Source: Stenotrophomonas sp. UBA2302 (lineage in GTDB: Bacteria; Pseudomonadota; Gammaproteobacteria; Xanthomonadales; Xanthomonadaceae). Taken from it: a DNA stretch of 17,862 nt. The first letter of the stretch is position 1, and every line of letters starts with the position of its first letter. The notes under the pieces are model-generated. The model made no database searches. It had not been told where the DNA came from and saw only the letters and a program-made list of their open reading frames with translations. The stretch is from contig DDVW01000040.1 of NCBI GenBank assembly GCA_002345545.1, positions 1 through 17,862 on the forward strand, given 5' to 3'. Positions 7,690 through 16,779 of the stretch are shown piece by piece. Made by a program: the position numbers and the translations under genes.

Positions 7690-7695
7690 ATTATA
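7690..7695 (-). promoter_or_regulatory. Candidate -10 element for the NRDE gene
   Basis: The minus strand reads a perfect TATAAT here (ATTATA on +), about 95 bases upstream of the NRDE start codon in an AT-rich patch. At 17 bases upstream the -35 position is poor (GTCAGA), so this is a candidate based on the -10 match and orientation only. Confidence 0.35.
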
Positions 7696-7729
7696 TGGAA
7701 ATATTAAAATTTCTGACGAAACAGACACT

Positions 7730-7738
7730 TGTGGATAA
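7730..7738 (-). promoter_or_regulatory. DnaA box
   Basis: TGTGGATAA on + is the exact complement of the high-affinity DnaA box TTATCCACA. It lies in the AT-rich control region about 80 bases upstream of the mraZ -35 element and about 35 bases upstream of the minus-strand -10 candidate. A second, poor match (TTATCTAAA, two mismatches) is at 7750-7758. DnaA binding and any effect on either gene are inferred; the sequence match is direct. Confidence 0.5.
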
Positions 7739-7783
7739 ACCTTGAACAATTATCTAAACATCTGCGCAAGCCATTGATGCCAG

Positions 7784-7836
7784 TAATTATTTTTGCCGCT
7801 CAAAGTTGTTGACAAGCCTTTGGGCACTGCTAAGGT
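7784..7836 (+). promoter_or_regulatory. Main dcw promoter upstream of mraZ
   Basis: A perfect -35 hexamer TTGACA at 7809-7814 is followed after 16 bases by TAAGGT at 7831-7836, a three-of-six match to TATAAT, placing the start point near 7843. The AT run TAATTATTTTT (7784-7794) lies at about -59 to -49 and could act as an UP element. The downstream half overlaps the phased repeats read as the MraZ operator, as expected for autoregulation. This is the only strong promoter-like sequence seen ahead of the nine-gene cluster. Confidence 0.65.
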
Positions 7837-7884
7837 GGTGTCAAGAGGGAAAACCGGGTGTTTTGTGGTTTTTCGTGGTTCAAT
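7835..7884 (+). promoter_or_regulatory. MraZ operator: five 10-bp-phased GG repeats
   Basis: Five successive 10-base units begin GTGGTGTCAA (7835), GAGGGAAAAC (7845), CGGGTGTTTT (7855), GTGGTTTTTC (7865) and GTGGTTCAAT (7875). Each has GG at the same place, so one DNA face is contacted at every turn. In E. coli MraZ is known to bind TGGGN repeats spaced by five bases (10-bp period) upstream of its own gene. The array overlaps the -10 element and the start point, 38 bases before the mraZ start codon, so binding should repress the operon. The pattern is seen directly; binding is inferred. Confidence 0.7.
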
Positions 7885-7922
7885 GACCGCACAAGCGGAA
7901 GCGGACAGGCAGGTGCAGCGGC

Positions 7923-8369
7923 GTGTTTCAAGGTGAGACGGCCATCACGGTTGACGACAAGGGACGCATGGCGGTGCCAACCGCCTACCGCGACCTGGTC
8001 GCGCGTGCCAGTGGCAATCGCCTTGTGCTGACCTACAACCCGTTCGAGGCCGGGTGCCTCTGGTTGTACGCAGAGCAGGAGTGGGAGCGGGTGCGGGACG
8101 ATGTGATGGCCAAGCCCAACACCCAGCGTGTCGTGCGGACCCTGCAACAGAAGCTGGTGGGCTCGGCGGCCCATCTGGAGCTGGACGGCAACGGCCGTAT
8201 CAGCCTACCGGCCAGCCATCGCAGTGCGATCGGCATCGAGAAGAAGGCCGTGCTGATGGGCATGGGTGACAAGTTCGAATTGTGGAGCGAGCAAGCGCAT
8301 CGCGCCTTGATCCAGCAGACGTTGTCTGACGGGGATCTGGGTGATGGGCTGCTCGACCTGAAGTTGTGA
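7923..8369 (+). CDS. mraZ: Transcriptional regulator MraZ
   Basis: MraZ is a ring-forming DNA-binding protein with two AbrB/SpoVT-like halves, and represses its own dcw operon. The 148-residue protein shows both halves: [23 protein letters not shown] (residues 1-23) and, after about 60 residues, the matching second half [19 protein letters not shown] (about 82-100), followed by [14 protein letters not shown]. The start is GTG 7923, with AGGTG at 7911-7915 as the ribosome site; this gives the standard N-terminus, and an ATG would lie well inside the domain. It is the first gene of the cluster, and the phased repeats just upstream are its likely operator. The stop overlaps the rsmH start as GTGA. 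Confidence 0.96.
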   Translation: MFQGETAITVDDKGRMAVPTAYRDLVARASGNRLVLTYNPFEAGCLWLYAEQEWERVRDDVMAKPNTQRVVRTLQQKLVGSAAHLELDGNGRISLPASHRSAIGIEKKAVLMGMGDKFELWSEQAHRALIQQTLSDGDLGDGLLDLKL

Positions 8370-9352
8370 GCCGGGGTGCCCGGGTGCGCGGTCAAGCGCA
8401 GGCCGGTCACCCTCCGGTGTCGCAGCTGCCGGCGGATCACCTGCCCGTGCTGTACACCCAGGTCCTCGAGGGCCTGAGGGTGATCGAAGACGGTACCTAT
8501 CTGGATGGCACGTTCGGTCGCGGCGGTCACGCCGGCGGTGTGCTGCGCCTGCTCGGCCCGAATGGACGCCTGCTGGTGATGGACAAGGACCCGGAGGCCA
8601 TCGCCGTGGCCCAGCGCGACTTCGCGCCGGATGGCCGGGTGGCGATCTACCGGGGCAGCTTCGCCGATCTGCTGGACTGGAACGAAACCGCCGCCGGGCT
8701 GGATGGCGTGCTGTTCGATCTGGGCGTGTCCTCGCCGCAGCTGGACGTGGCCGAGCGTGGTTTCAGCTTCGGCAAGGATGGTCCGCTGGACATGCGTATG
8801 GACCCGGACGCGGGCGAGAGCGCCGCGCAGTGGCTCAACCGCGCCGAGGATCGCGAGATCGCCGACGTGCTGTGGAATTACGGTGACGAGCGCCAGAGCC
8901 GCCGCATCGCCCGCGCCATCGTCGCCCGCCGCGAGAAGCAGCCGTTCAGCCGCACTGCCGAACTGGCCGAGCTGATCGCCTCGGTGATGCCGCGCGGCAA
9001 GGACAAGATCCATCCGGCCACGCGCAGCTTCCAGGCCATCCGCATCCACATCAACCGCGAGCTGGCCGATCTCGAGGCCGGGCTGGATGCGGCGATGGCG
9101 CGGCTCAGGCCCGGCGGCCGCCTGGCGGTGATCAGCTTCCATTCGCTGGAAGACCGCATCGTCAAGCAGTTCATGAACCGCCATGCCAAGGCACCGCCGG
9201 CCAATCGCCGCCTGCCGGAGCTGCAAGCGTTCGTGCCGACGCTGGAGCTGATCGGCGGTGCGATCAAGGCCGATGACGATGAGCTGGCGGTCAACCCGCG
9301 CTCGCGCAGCGCTGTGCTGCGTGTGGCGCAGAAGCGCGAGGTGGCCGCATGA
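8366..9352 (+). CDS. rsmH: 16S rRNA (cytosine-1402-N4)-methyltransferase RsmH
   Basis: RsmH (formerly MraW) methylates N4 of C1402 in 16S rRNA using S-adenosylmethionine. The 328-residue protein shows the opening [13 protein letters not shown] (25-37), the glycine-rich SAM site [14 protein letters not shown] (47-60) with acidic MDKDPEAI (72-79), then [40 protein letters not shown] and [15 protein letters not shown], the family signature near the end. GTG 8366 overlaps the mraZ stop as GTGA and was chosen for that reason. This gives about 15 residues more before HLPVLY than E. coli has, so the in-frame GTG at 8384 is an alternative. Its ending overlaps ftsL as ATGA. Confidence 0.95.
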   Translation: MSRGARVRGQAQAGHPPVSQLPADHLPVLYTQVLEGLRVIEDGTYLDGTFGRGGHAGGVLRLLGPNGRLLVMDKDPEAIAVAQRDFAPDGRVAIYRGSFADLLDWNETAAGLDGVLFDLGVSSPQLDVAERGFSFGKDGPLDMRMDPDAGESAAQWLNRAEDREIADVLWNYGDERQSRRIARAIVARREKQPFSRTAELAELIASVMPRGKDKIHPATRSFQAIRIHINRELADLEAGLDAAMARLRPGGRLAVISFHSLEDRIVKQFMNRHAKAPPANRRLPELQAFVPTLELIGGAIKADDDELAVNPRSRSAVLRVAQKREVAA

Positions 9353-9612
9353 GCCGCCTGCTGCTGATCGTGCTGCTGCTGTGCACTATCGCCTCGGCGA
9401 TCGGCGTGGTGTTCATGCGCCATCGCCATCGCCAGCTGTTCGTCGAGTTGTCGCGGCTGGAATACGCGCGTGACGAGCTGAACATCGAATTCGGCCGCCT
9501 GCAGCTGGAACAGGCGACGCTGGCCCAGGCCACGCGGGTGGACCAGGAAGCACGCGGCCGGCTGGGCATGAAGTTCCCCGAGGCGGCCGACATCGTGGTG
9601 GTGCGGCCATGA
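9349..9612 (+). CDS. ftsL: Cell division protein FtsL
   Basis: FtsL is a small bitopic inner-membrane protein that joins FtsB and FtsQ and activates the FtsW-FtsI synthase at the septum. The 87-residue product has the expected build: a minimal cytoplasmic end, one membrane segment [20 protein letters not shown] (about 4-23), a basic MRHRHRQ boundary, then a heptad-like coiled coil with leucines in [25 protein letters not shown] (35-59), and the short tail typical of the family around [14 protein letters not shown]. Sequence similarity in this family is low, so the call rests on this architecture together with position between rsmH and ftsI. Both junctions are ATGA overlaps. Confidence 0.93.
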   Translation: MSRLLLIVLLLCTIASAIGVVFMRHRHRQLFVELSRLEYARDELNIEFGRLQLEQATLAQATRVDQEARGRLGMKFPEAADIVVVRP

Positions 9613-11450
9613 ACAAGCCCGTGCGCAACCGCAACCGCAGCCAGTTCAACCTGCGCAATCGCCTGCTGCTGGTGGGTGTCGGGCTGGGTCTGTGCGCGGT
9701 GACGCTGGTCGGCAGTGCCGCCTACATCCAGCTGGTCAACAGCGATTTCTACCAGCGCGAGGGCGAGGCCCGCTATCTGCGCGAGGTGCCGATCGCCACT
9801 TCGCGCGGCATGATCACCGACCGCAACGGCGAGCCGGTGGCGGTGTCCACGCCGGTCGCCTCGATCTGGGCCAATCCGCAGGAACTGTTGCGTGCGCCGG
9901 AACGCATCCCCGAACTGGCACAGGCGCTGGGCCTGCCGGTGGACGAGCTGACCACCCGGCTGACGCAGAAGGCCGACAAGGAATTCATGTACCTGCGCCG
10001 CCGGATCAACCCGGACGTGGCCGGGCAGGTGATCGGCCTGAAGGTGCCGGGCGTGTTTTCGCAGCGCGAGTTCCGTCGCTATTACCCGCAGGGTGAGGCG
10101 ATGGCGCACGTGCTGGGCTTCACCAATATCGACGACCGTGGCCAGGAAGGGCTGGAGCTGGCCTTCGACGAATGGCTGCGGGGCAAGCCCGGTGCCAAGA
10201 AGGTGATCCGCGACCGCAAGGGCGCGATCGTCGAAAGCATCGACCTGGTGCGCGCCGCCGAGCCGGGCAAGGACCTGACCCTGAGCATCGACCGCCGCAT
10301 CCAGTTCCTGGCCATGCGCGAGCTGCGCAACGCGGTGGTGGAGAACAAGGCGGCCGGCGGCTCCATCGTGATCATGGACGTGGCCACCGGCGAGGTGCTG
10401 GCGATGGCCAACCTGCCGACCTACAACCCCAATGCGATCGATGGCGCCACCCCGGACACGCGCCGCAACCGTGCCGTCACCGATCTGGTCGAGCCCGGTT
10501 CGACGATGAAGCCGCTGACCATCGCCACCGCGCTGCAGAACAAGGTGGTCAGCGCCAATACGGTGGTCGATACCAACCCGGGCTACATGTCGCTGGGCCG
10601 CTATACCATCCGCGACGTGCCGCGGAACAACGGCGTGCTCGACGTCACCGGGGTGATCACCCGCAGCTCCAACATCGGCGCGGCCAAGATCGCCGCGATG
10701 ATCCCGGACAAGACCTTCTACGACTCGGTCCGCGCCTTCGGCTATGGCGCGGCGCCGGAGAGCGGCTTCCCCGGCGAAGCCTCCGGGCTGGTGCCGGCAC
10801 CGGGCACCCCTGGCTGGTATGGCACCACCAAGACCACCATGTCCTACGGCTACGGCCTGAACGTGACGCCGTTGCAGATCGCGCAGGCGTATGCGGCGCT
10901 GGGCAATGGCGGGCAGGTGATCCAGCCGACCTTCGTCAAGGGCCAGCGCAACGAGGCGCAGCAGGTGGTCGATCCGGAAGTCGCACGTGAAGTGGTGCGG
11001 ATGATGGAGACCGTGGTGACCAATGGCGGCGCCAAGCAGGCGGCGATCCTCGGTTACCACGTCGCCGGCAAGACCGGTACCGCGCGCAAGAACGGCCCCC
11101 GTGGCTATGAGCGCGGCCACTACAACCTGCTGTTCGCCGGCGTGGTGCCGGCCACCGCACCGCGTTTTGCCGCAGTGATCGTGGTCAACGATCCGCGTGG
11201 CGCCAAGCAGTACGGCGGGCTGGTGTCCGCGCCGGTGTTCCACCATGTGATGGAAGGTACGCTGCGGCTGATGGACGTGCCGCCGGATGACATCCAGTCG
11301 TGGCTGGCGGCGCAGGCGGCGGGCAAGGTTGGCGGCAACCCGGCCACCCATCCGGCGGTGCTGCCGGTGGCCGATGCCGCCGATGCCGCCAATCCCGAGG
11401 CCGAATTCGCCGCGGCGATCCCGACGGCCCCGGTGGAGGTGCGCCAATGA
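9609..11450 (+). CDS. ftsI: Peptidoglycan D,D-transpeptidase FtsI (PBP3)
   Basis: FtsI is the septum-specific class B penicillin-binding protein that crosslinks new peptidoglycan made by FtsW, and is the target of aztreonam and cephalexin. The 613 residues show a membrane anchor [22 protein letters not shown] (about 19-40), a pedestal domain with the class B motif ITSRG-like [18 protein letters not shown] (59-76) and [14 protein letters not shown] (about 159-172), and the transpeptidase domain with the three catalytic motifs: S298-T-M-K301 (nucleophile serine), S353-S-N355 and K488-T-G490. The last 40 residues are an Ala/Pro-rich tail beyond the usual end, making it about 25 residues longer than E. 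coli FtsI (588). ATGA overlaps join it to ftsL and murE. Confidence 0.96.
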   Translation: MNKPVRNRNRSQFNLRNRLLLVGVGLGLCAVTLVGSAAYIQLVNSDFYQREGEARYLREVPIATSRGMITDRNGEPVAVSTPVASIWANPQELLRAPERIPELAQALGLPVDELTTRLTQKADKEFMYLRRRINPDVAGQVIGLKVPGVFSQREFRRYYPQGEAMAHVLGFTNIDDRGQEGLELAFDEWLRGKPGAKKVIRDRKGAIVESIDLVRAAEPGKDLTLSIDRRIQFLAMRELRNAVVENKAAGGSIVIMDVATGEVLAMANLPTYNPNAIDGATPDTRRNRAVTDLVEPGSTMKPLTIATALQNKVVSANTVVDTNPGYMSLGRYTIRDVPRNNGVLDVTGVITRSSNIGAAKIAAMIPDKTFYDSVRAFGYGAAPESGFPGEASGLVPAPGTPGWYGTTKTTMSYGYGLNVTPLQIAQAYAALGNGGQVIQPTFVKGQRNEAQQVVDPEVAREVVRMMETVVTNGGAKQAAILGYHVAGKTGTARKNGPRGYERGHYNLLFAGVVPATAPRFAAVIVVNDPRGAKQYGGLVSAPVFHHVMEGTLRLMDVPPDDIQSWLAAQAAGKVGGNPATHPAVLPVADAADAANPEAEFAAAIPTAPVEVRQ

Positions 11451-13006
11451 GCCGCACGATGCCGCTGTCGCAGCTGTTGCCCGATCAGGTGCTGGCGCAC
11501 GATGTGCAGATCGGCGGACTGGTGCTGGATTCGCGCCACGTGCGCCCCGGCGATGCCTTCGTGGCGATTGCCGGTTTCGGCGCGCATGGGCTGGGCTTTG
11601 TCGAGCAGGCGCGGGCCGCCGGCGCTGCCGCGATCCTGTTCGAGCCGCCGGCTCCGGCCGGCTTGCCGGCTCCGGCCGATGCCATCGCCGTGCCGGGCCT
11701 GCGCTCGCGCATGGGCGCGATGGCCGATGAATTCCACGGCCATCCATCGCAGGCGATGACGATGGTTGGCGTCACCGGCACCAACGGCAAGACCTCGACC
11801 GTGCAGTTGCTGGCGCAGGCTTGGCACCTGCTGGGTATCGCCAGCGGCTCGATCGGCACGCTGGGCGTAGGCCTGTACGGCGACGTGGTGCCGACCGGTT
11901 TCACCACGCCGCTGGTGCTGCAGATGCACGAGCTGCTGGCGCGGCTGCGTGATGGCGGCGCCCATGCGGTGGCGATGGAGGTCAGCTCGCACGCGCTGGA
12001 CCAGGGGCGCGTGGATGCGGTGCACTACGACGTTGCGGTGTTCAGCAACCTCACCCGCGACCATCTGGACTATCACGGCGACATGGCCAGCTACGGCGCG
12101 GCCAAGGCGCGGCTGTTCCACCGTCCCGGCCTGAAGGCGGCGGTGATCAACCTGGACGATGCATTCGGCCGTGAACTGGTCACCACGCTGGCCGGCGGTG
12201 TGCAGCCCATCGGCCTGAGCTCGACCGGCCAGGCCGGGGCCACGGTGCGTGCCGACAACCTGGTGCTGGACGGGCAGGGCATCGGCTTCGATCTGGTGAT
12301 CGGCACTGGGGGTCATGCGCTGCGTTCGCCGCTGCTGGGTCGCTTCAATGTCGACAATCTGCTGGCCGTGGCTGGTACGCTGCATGCGCTGGGCCAGCCG
12401 GCGGCAACCATCGCCACTGTGCTGGGCCAGCTGCAGCCGATTGCCGGGCGGATGAACCGCCTTGGCGGCGAGGGCGAGCCGACCGTGGTCATCGACTACG
12501 CGCACACGCCCGACGCGCTGGAACAGGCGTTGCGCAGTCTGCACGGCCATCTCGACGGCCGCCTGCTGTGCGTGTTCGGCTGTGGTGGCGATCGTGATAC
12601 CGGCAAGCGCCCGCAGATGGCGGCCATTGCCGAAGAACTGGCCGACGTGGTGTTCGTCACCGACGACAACCCGCGCGGCGAGGATGGCGATGGCATCGTC
12701 GCCGACATCATGGCCGGCTTCGCCGCGCAGCGATGCGCAGGCGATGCGCCTGGAGCATCGGGCCGCTCCACTGAAATACACGTACAGCGCGACCGCGCCC
12801 GTGCCATCGCCGCGGCCGTCGCGCAGGCCGGCGCCGGCGACATCGTGCTGGTTGCCGGCAAGGGGCACGAGCCCTACCAGGAGATTGCAGGTATCAAACA
12901 TCCTTTCGATGACACCGAGGTTGCATCGCGCGCGCTGCAGGCGCGTGCCGCCACCGGTCAGGAGGCGGGCGTTGCACCGCGTATTGATGCGGGGGAGCAA
13001 CCATGA
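11447..13006 (+). CDS. murE: UDP-MurNAc-dipeptide: meso-diaminopimelate ligase MurE
   Basis: MurE adds the third amino acid of the peptidoglycan stem peptide in the cytoplasm using ATP. The 519-residue product has the three Mur ligase domains: the N-terminal UDP-binding domain with [17 protein letters not shown], the ATPase domain with [11 protein letters not shown] (GTNGKT at 111-116), [13 protein letters not shown] and [15 protein letters not shown], and the C-terminal domain with [23 protein letters not shown] and DNPR at 407-410, the signature for meso-diaminopimelate over lysine. AGKGHEPYQ follows. ATG 11447 overlaps ftsI as ATGA; a longer open frame starts inside ftsI and was rejected. 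Oddities: residues about 429-445 are extra relative to E. coli and use unusual codons over an 11-bp tandem repeat, and the C-terminus has an added [19 protein letters not shown] tail. Confidence 0.95.
   Translation: MSRTMPLSQLLPDQVLAHDVQIGGLVLDSRHVRPGDAFVAIAGFGAHGLGFVEQARAAGAAAILFEPPAPAGLPAPADAIAVPGLRSRMGAMADEFHGHPSQAMTMVGVTGTNGKTSTVQLLAQAWHLLGIASGSIGTLGVGLYGDVVPTGFTTPLVLQMHELLARLRDGGAHAVAMEVSSHALDQGRVDAVHYDVAVFSNLTRDHLDYHGDMASYGAAKARLFHRPGLKAAVINLDDAFGRELVTTLAGGVQPIGLSSTGQAGATVRADNLVLDGQGIGFDLVIGTGGHALRSPLLGRFNVDNLLAVAGTLHALGQPAATIATVLGQLQPIAGRMNRLGGEGEPTVVIDYAHTPDALEQALRSLHGHLDGRLLCVFGCGGDRDTGKRPQMAAIAEELADVVFVTDDNPRGEDGDGIVADIMAGFAAQRCAGDAPGASGRSTEIHVQRDRARAIAAAVAQAGAGDIVLVAGKGHEPYQEIAGIKHPFDDTEVASRALQARAATGQEAGVAPRIDAGEQP
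12730..12751 (+). repeat. Imperfect 11-bp tandem repeat inside murE
   Basis: GCGATGCGCAG is followed at once by GCGATGCGCCT, nine identical bases in each unit. Eleven is not a multiple of three, so gaining one copy would shift the reading frame. The repeat opens the murE stretch where codon use departs from the rest of the gene. Confidence 0.6.
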
Positions 13007-14397
13007 AGCGCACCCCGCTGTCGTTGATCGCGCATTGGGCCGAGGGTGAAATCCACGGCGACGATGTGATGGTCGACGCCGTCGGCAACGACACCCGCAC
13101 GCTGGTCCCGGGCAGCCTGTATGTGGCGCTGCGCGGCGAGCGCTTCGATGGCCACGACTTTGCCGCCGATGCCGTGGCCGCCGGTGCCGGCGCGCTGCTG
13201 GTGGAGCAGCGGCTGCCGCTGGATGTGCCGCAGGTCGTGGTCGCCAATAGCGAGCGGGCCCTGGCGAAGATCGCCGCCGCCCTGCAGCAGGGACGTGACA
13301 CGGCGGTGTTCGCGATTACCGGCAGCAACGGCAAGACCAGCGTCAAGAGCCTGTTGCTGGCGATCCTGCAGCATGCGGTGCTGCTCCGCGGCGGGCGGGT
13401 CTATGCCACTCCGGGCAACCGCAACAACGAGATCGGCCTGCCGCTGGCGGTGATCGAGGCACCGGATGATGCCGACTACGCCGTCTATGAGATGGGCGCC
13501 GGCAAGCCGGGTGACATCGCCTACCTGACCGACATCGCGCGCCCGCGCTATGCGCTGGTCAACAACGTGGCCGCCGCGCATCTGGAACGCATGGGCGACC
13601 TGCTGGGCGTGGCCACCACCAAGGGCACCATCTACGCGGCGCTGCCGGAAAACGGCGTGGCGGTGATCAATGCCGACGACGCCTTCGCGCCGTTCTTCGA
13701 GCAGCACTTCATCGGTGCTCCCGCGCGTTGCAAGGTGTTGCGCTTCGGCCTGGAGCACAGTGCCGAAGTACGCGCCACCGGCATCGTGCCGGGCACCTCG
13801 GAGTCGCGCTTCACCCTGGTCACGCCGCAGGGCGAGGCGGCGGTACAGCTGCAGCTGGGTGGCCGTCACAACGTGCTCAATGCGCTGGCTGCGGCCTCGC
13901 TGGCGCTGGCTGCCGGCATCACGCTGCAACAGGTGGTCGAAGGGCTGGCGCAGGCGCGTCCGGTCGCCGGTCGCCAGGTCGCCCATCAGCTGCCCAGCGG
14001 CGCGGTGCTGGTCGATGACAGCTACAACGCCAATCCCGGCTCGCTGGCCGCCGCGATCACCGCGCTGGCCTCAAGCAAGGAGGCGGGCTGGCTGGTGCTG
14101 GGCGACATGCGCGAACTGGGCGACGGTGCGCAGGCACTGCATGCACAGGCCGGGCAGCAGGCCCGCGACGCCGGCATCAAGCGGCTGTATACGCTCGGGC
14201 CGCTGAGCGAGGCAGCCTCCAAGGCGTTTGGCGAGGGTGGGCGTCATTTCGACAGCCATGCCGCGCTGGCCGCCGCGCTGCAATCCGAACTTCATGCTGG
14301 CGTGCGTTGCCTGGTCAAGGGCTCGCGCGGCAGCGCCATGGACAAGATCGTGACCGCGCTGTTGCAGCGTGGCGAGGACTCACCACATGTTGCTTGA
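13003..14397 (+). CDS. murF: UDP-MurNAc-tripeptide: D-alanyl-D-alanine ligase MurF
   Basis: MurF joins D-Ala-D-Ala to the UDP-MurNAc-tripeptide, finishing the soluble precursor that MraY uses next. The 464-residue Mur ligase shows the N-domain [27 protein letters not shown] (about 27-53), the P-loop-like ATP motif [14 protein letters not shown] (G107-S-N-G-K-T112), [31 protein letters not shown] and, in the C-domain, [17 protein letters not shown] and [11 protein letters not shown], all family signatures. ATG 13003 overlaps murE as ATGA, with GGGGGAG just upstream as ribosome site. Its last 11 bases overlap the mraY start. Length is close to E. coli MurF (452). Confidence 0.96.
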   Translation: MKRTPLSLIAHWAEGEIHGDDVMVDAVGNDTRTLVPGSLYVALRGERFDGHDFAADAVAAGAGALLVEQRLPLDVPQVVVANSERALAKIAAALQQGRDTAVFAITGSNGKTSVKSLLLAILQHAVLLRGGRVYATPGNRNNEIGLPLAVIEAPDDADYAVYEMGAGKPGDIAYLTDIARPRYALVNNVAAAHLERMGDLLGVATTKGTIYAALPENGVAVINADDAFAPFFEQHFIGAPARCKVLRFGLEHSAEVRATGIVPGTSESRFTLVTPQGEAAVQLQLGGRHNVLNALAAASLALAAGITLQQVVEGLAQARPVAGRQVAHQLPSGAVLVDDSYNANPGSLAAAITALASSKEAGWLVLGDMRELGDGAQALHAQAGQQARDAGIKRLYTLGPLSEAASKAFGEGGRHFDSHAALAAALQSELHAGVRCLVKGSRGSAMDKIVTALLQRGEDSPHVA

Positions 14398-15472
14398 ACT
14401 GGCCCGCTGGTTGCAGCAGCTGGATGATCTGTTCCGGTTGTTCAACTACATCACCTTCCGCGGCATCCTCGCGGCACTGACCGCGCTGGGGCTGTCGCTA
14501 TGGCTCGGCCCGGCGGCGATCCGCCGGCTGGCGCAGCTCAAGGGTGGCCAGCCGATCCGCAAGGACGGCCCGCAGTCGCACTTTTCCAAGGCCGGCACCC
14601 CGACCATGGGTGGCGGGCTGATCCTGACCACCGTGCTCATTTCGGTATTGCTGTGGGGCGACCTGCGCAACCGCTATGTGTGGCTGGTGCTGGCGGTGAT
14701 GCTGTGCTTCGGCGCGATCGGCTGGTACGACGACTGGATCAAGATCGCCAGGCGTGATCCCAACGGCCTGAAGTCGCGCTGGAAGTACCTGCTGCAGTCG
14801 ATCTTCGGCCTCGCCGCCGGCCTGTTCCTGTTCTACACGGCCGATGTGCCGGCGGCGCTGACGCTGTACATCCCGATGTTCAAGTCGATCGCGCTGCCGC
14901 TGGCCGGTATCAGCTTCGTGACCATCGCCTACTTCTGGATCGTCGGCTTCTCCAATGCGGTCAATCTGACCGACGGCCTGGACGGTCTGGCGATCATGCC
15001 GACGGTGCTGGTCGCCTGCGCGCTGGGCGTGTTCGCCTACGCCTCGGGCAACGCGGTGTTCTCCAGCTACCTGCAGATCCCGCAGATTCCCGGTGCCGGC
15101 GAGCTGGTCATCATCTGTGCGGCGATCGCCGGCGCGGGCCTGGGCTTCCTGTGGTTCAACACCTATCCGGCGATGGTGTTCATGGGCGATGTCGGCGCGC
15201 TGGCGCTGGGCGCGGTGCTGGGCACCATCGCGGTGATCGTGCGCCAGGAACTGGTGCTGGTGATCATGGGCGGCGTGTTCGTGATCGAGACGCTGTCGGT
15301 GATGATCCAGGTGGCCTCGTTCAAGCTCACCGGCAAGCGCGTGTTCCGCATGGCGCCGATCCACCACCACTTCGAGCTGAAGGGCTGGCCGGAGCCGCGC
15401 GTGATCGTGCGCTTTTGGATCATCTCGGTGGTGCTGGTGCTGATCGGCCTGGCAACGTTGAAGGTGCGTTGA
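14387..15472 (+). CDS. mraY: Phospho-MurNAc-pentapeptide translocase MraY
   Basis: MraY transfers phospho-MurNAc-pentapeptide from UDP to undecaprenyl phosphate, forming lipid I in the inner membrane. The 361-residue product has about ten membrane segments and the conserved cytoplasmic-loop residues: D115-D116 in [16 protein letters not shown] (193-202; D196, D199), [11 protein letters not shown] with D268, and the HHH triad H326-H328 before FELKGWPE. These positions match E. coli MraY (360 residues) almost one for one. ATG 14387 (MLLELARWL) was chosen because it gives the family N-terminus; a GTG at 14369 would add six residues inside murF. The start overlaps murF by 11 bases and the stop overlaps ftsW as TGATG, with no murD between. 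Confidence 0.96.
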   Translation: MLLELARWLQQLDDLFRLFNYITFRGILAALTALGLSLWLGPAAIRRLAQLKGGQPIRKDGPQSHFSKAGTPTMGGGLILTTVLISVLLWGDLRNRYVWLVLAVMLCFGAIGWYDDWIKIARRDPNGLKSRWKYLLQSIFGLAAGLFLFYTADVPAALTLYIPMFKSIALPLAGISFVTIAYFWIVGFSNAVNLTDGLDGLAIMPTVLVACALGVFAYASGNAVFSSYLQIPQIPGAGELVIICAAIAGAGLGFLWFNTYPAMVFMGDVGALALGAVLGTIAVIVRQELVLVIMGGVFVIETLSVMIQVASFKLTGKRVFRMAPIHHHFELKGWPEPRVIVRFWIISVVLVLIGLATLKVR

Positions 15473-16779
15473 TGGACGACTACGCGCGCCAGGCGACCCG
15501 TCTTGAAGCCATCGGTGGCCACTTCGACAAGTGGCTGCTGGGCGCCGCCGTGGCGCTGGCTTCGCTCGGGGTCGTGATGGTGGCGTCCAGTTCCATCGCG
15601 CTGACGCAGAACCCCTTCCACTACCTCACCCGCCATCTGGTGTTCATCGGCATCGGCGTGGGCCTGGCGTGGCTGGTGACGCGCGTGGAGCTGCGCGATA
15701 TCGAAAAGCGCAACCACCTGCTGCTGCTGGGCTGCTTTGTGCTGCTGGTGGTGGTGTTCATCCCGGGCCTCGGCAGCAGCGTCAATGGCGCGCGGCGCTG
15801 GATCAACCTGGGTATTTCCAAGTTCCAGACGGTGGAAGCGGTGAAGGTGCTGTACATCGTGTGGCTGTCCAGCTACCTGGTGCGCTTTCGCGACGAGGTC
15901 AATGCGACCTGGCCGGCGATGCTCAAGCCGGTATTTGTGGTCGGTGTGCTGGTCGTGCTGCTGCTGCTGCAACCGGACTTCGGCTCCTCGAGCCTGCTGC
16001 TGGGCATCACCACCTGCATGCTGGTGCTGGGCGGCGCGCAGATGAAGCGCATCCTGCTGCCGGCGCTGGTGATGGTGGTCGCGCTGGGCCTGCTGGTGTA
16101 CTTCGAGCCGTACCGCATGCGCCGTATCACCTCGTTCATGGATCCGTGGGAAGACCAGCTCGGCTCCGGCTACCAGCTGACCAACGCGCTGATGGCCATC
16201 GGCCGCGGCGAGTGGATCGGCGTCGGCCTGGGCGCATCGATCCAGAAGCTCAACTACCTGCCCGAAGCGCATACCGACTTCATCTTCTCGGTGATGGCCG
16301 AGGAGCTGGGTTTCGTCGGCGTGTGCGTGATCGTCGGCCTGTACACGCTGCTGGTCGGCCGCGCGTTGTGGCTGGGCATGCATTGCATCCAGATGCGTCG
16401 TCATTTCGCCGGCTACATCGCCTTCGGCATCGCCTTGTGGATCGGTCTGCAGACCTTTGTCTCGATCGGTGTGAACCTCGGCATCCTGCCGACCAAGGGC
16501 TTGACCCTGCCGCTGATTTCGTCCGGTGGTTCCAGCGTGATGATGACCTGCGTGGCGATGGGACTGCTGCTGCGCGTGTCCTACGAATACAACCGCGCGG
16601 TGCGTCGCCAGGAAGTGCGTGATGACATCGAGCCGCAGGTGGAGGTGGCCGACGAACCGGTCGCCATGCCGCAGCCGGTGAGCGTCACCGCGATCGCGGC
16701 TGCCGCGCAGGACAGTGCCGCCCGTGCTGCCAGCCGCATGCGGCAGCGGATCGAACCGACCTTCGGAGGGCTTGCCTGA
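15472..16779 (+). CDS. ftsW: Septal peptidoglycan glycosyltransferase FtsW
   Basis: FtsW is the SEDS-family glycosyltransferase that polymerises lipid II at the division site in complex with FtsI. The 435-residue protein has about ten membrane segments. Family blocks are [80 protein letters not shown], and [17 protein letters not shown] near the end. D269 in HTDFIFS is the aspartate I equate with the SEDS catalytic residue. The start ATG 15472 overlaps mraY by one base (TGATG). After the last membrane segment there is a cytoplasmic tail of about 55 residues with an acidic part and an Ala-rich part, longer than in E. coli FtsW (414). Confidence 0.96.
   Translation: MDDYARQATRLEAIGGHFDKWLLGAAVALASLGVVMVASSSIALTQNPFHYLTRHLVFIGIGVGLAWLVTRVELRDIEKRNHLLLLGCFVLLVVVFIPGLGSSVNGARRWINLGISKFQTVEAVKVLYIVWLSSYLVRFRDEVNATWPAMLKPVFVVGVLVVLLLLQPDFGSSSLLLGITTCMLVLGGAQMKRILLPALVMVVALGLLVYFEPYRMRRITSFMDPWEDQLGSGYQLTNALMAIGRGEWIGVGLGASIQKLNYLPEAHTDFIFSVMAEELGFVGVCVIVGLYTLLVGRALWLGMHCIQMRRHFAGYIAFGIALWIGLQTFVSIGVNLGILPTKGLTLPLISSGGSSVMMTCVAMGLLLRVSYEYNRAVRRQEVRDDIEPQVEVADEPVAMPQPVSVTAIAAAAQDSAARAASRMRQRIEPTFGGLA

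Noticed and set aside
7750..7758. Second DnaA box TTATCTAAA
   Set aside because: Two mismatches in nine bases within an AT-rich patch; not reported as its own feature.
7595..7830. A chromosomal replication origin, given the AT-rich island and DnaA box
   Set aside because: Only one good box and none of the usual neighbours (dnaA, dnaN, rpmH, gidA); a regulatory site is simpler.
9291..11747. An 818-codon open frame antisense to ftsL-ftsI-murE
   Set aside because: It is a shadow of GC-rich coding on the + strand: His/Arg/Gly-rich, no domain, no ribosome site, and the opposite strand encodes complete FtsL, FtsI and the start of MurE.
11120..13000. A 626-codon open frame antisense to ftsI-murE
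   Set aside because: Same type of shadow, low-complexity His/Arg/Gln composition opposite well-supported murE.
9352..16779. A hidden murD within the cluster, perhaps fused to a neighbour
   Set aside because: All frames between ftsL and murG are used by complete genes of normal length, and only two Mur ligases (murE, murF) are present.
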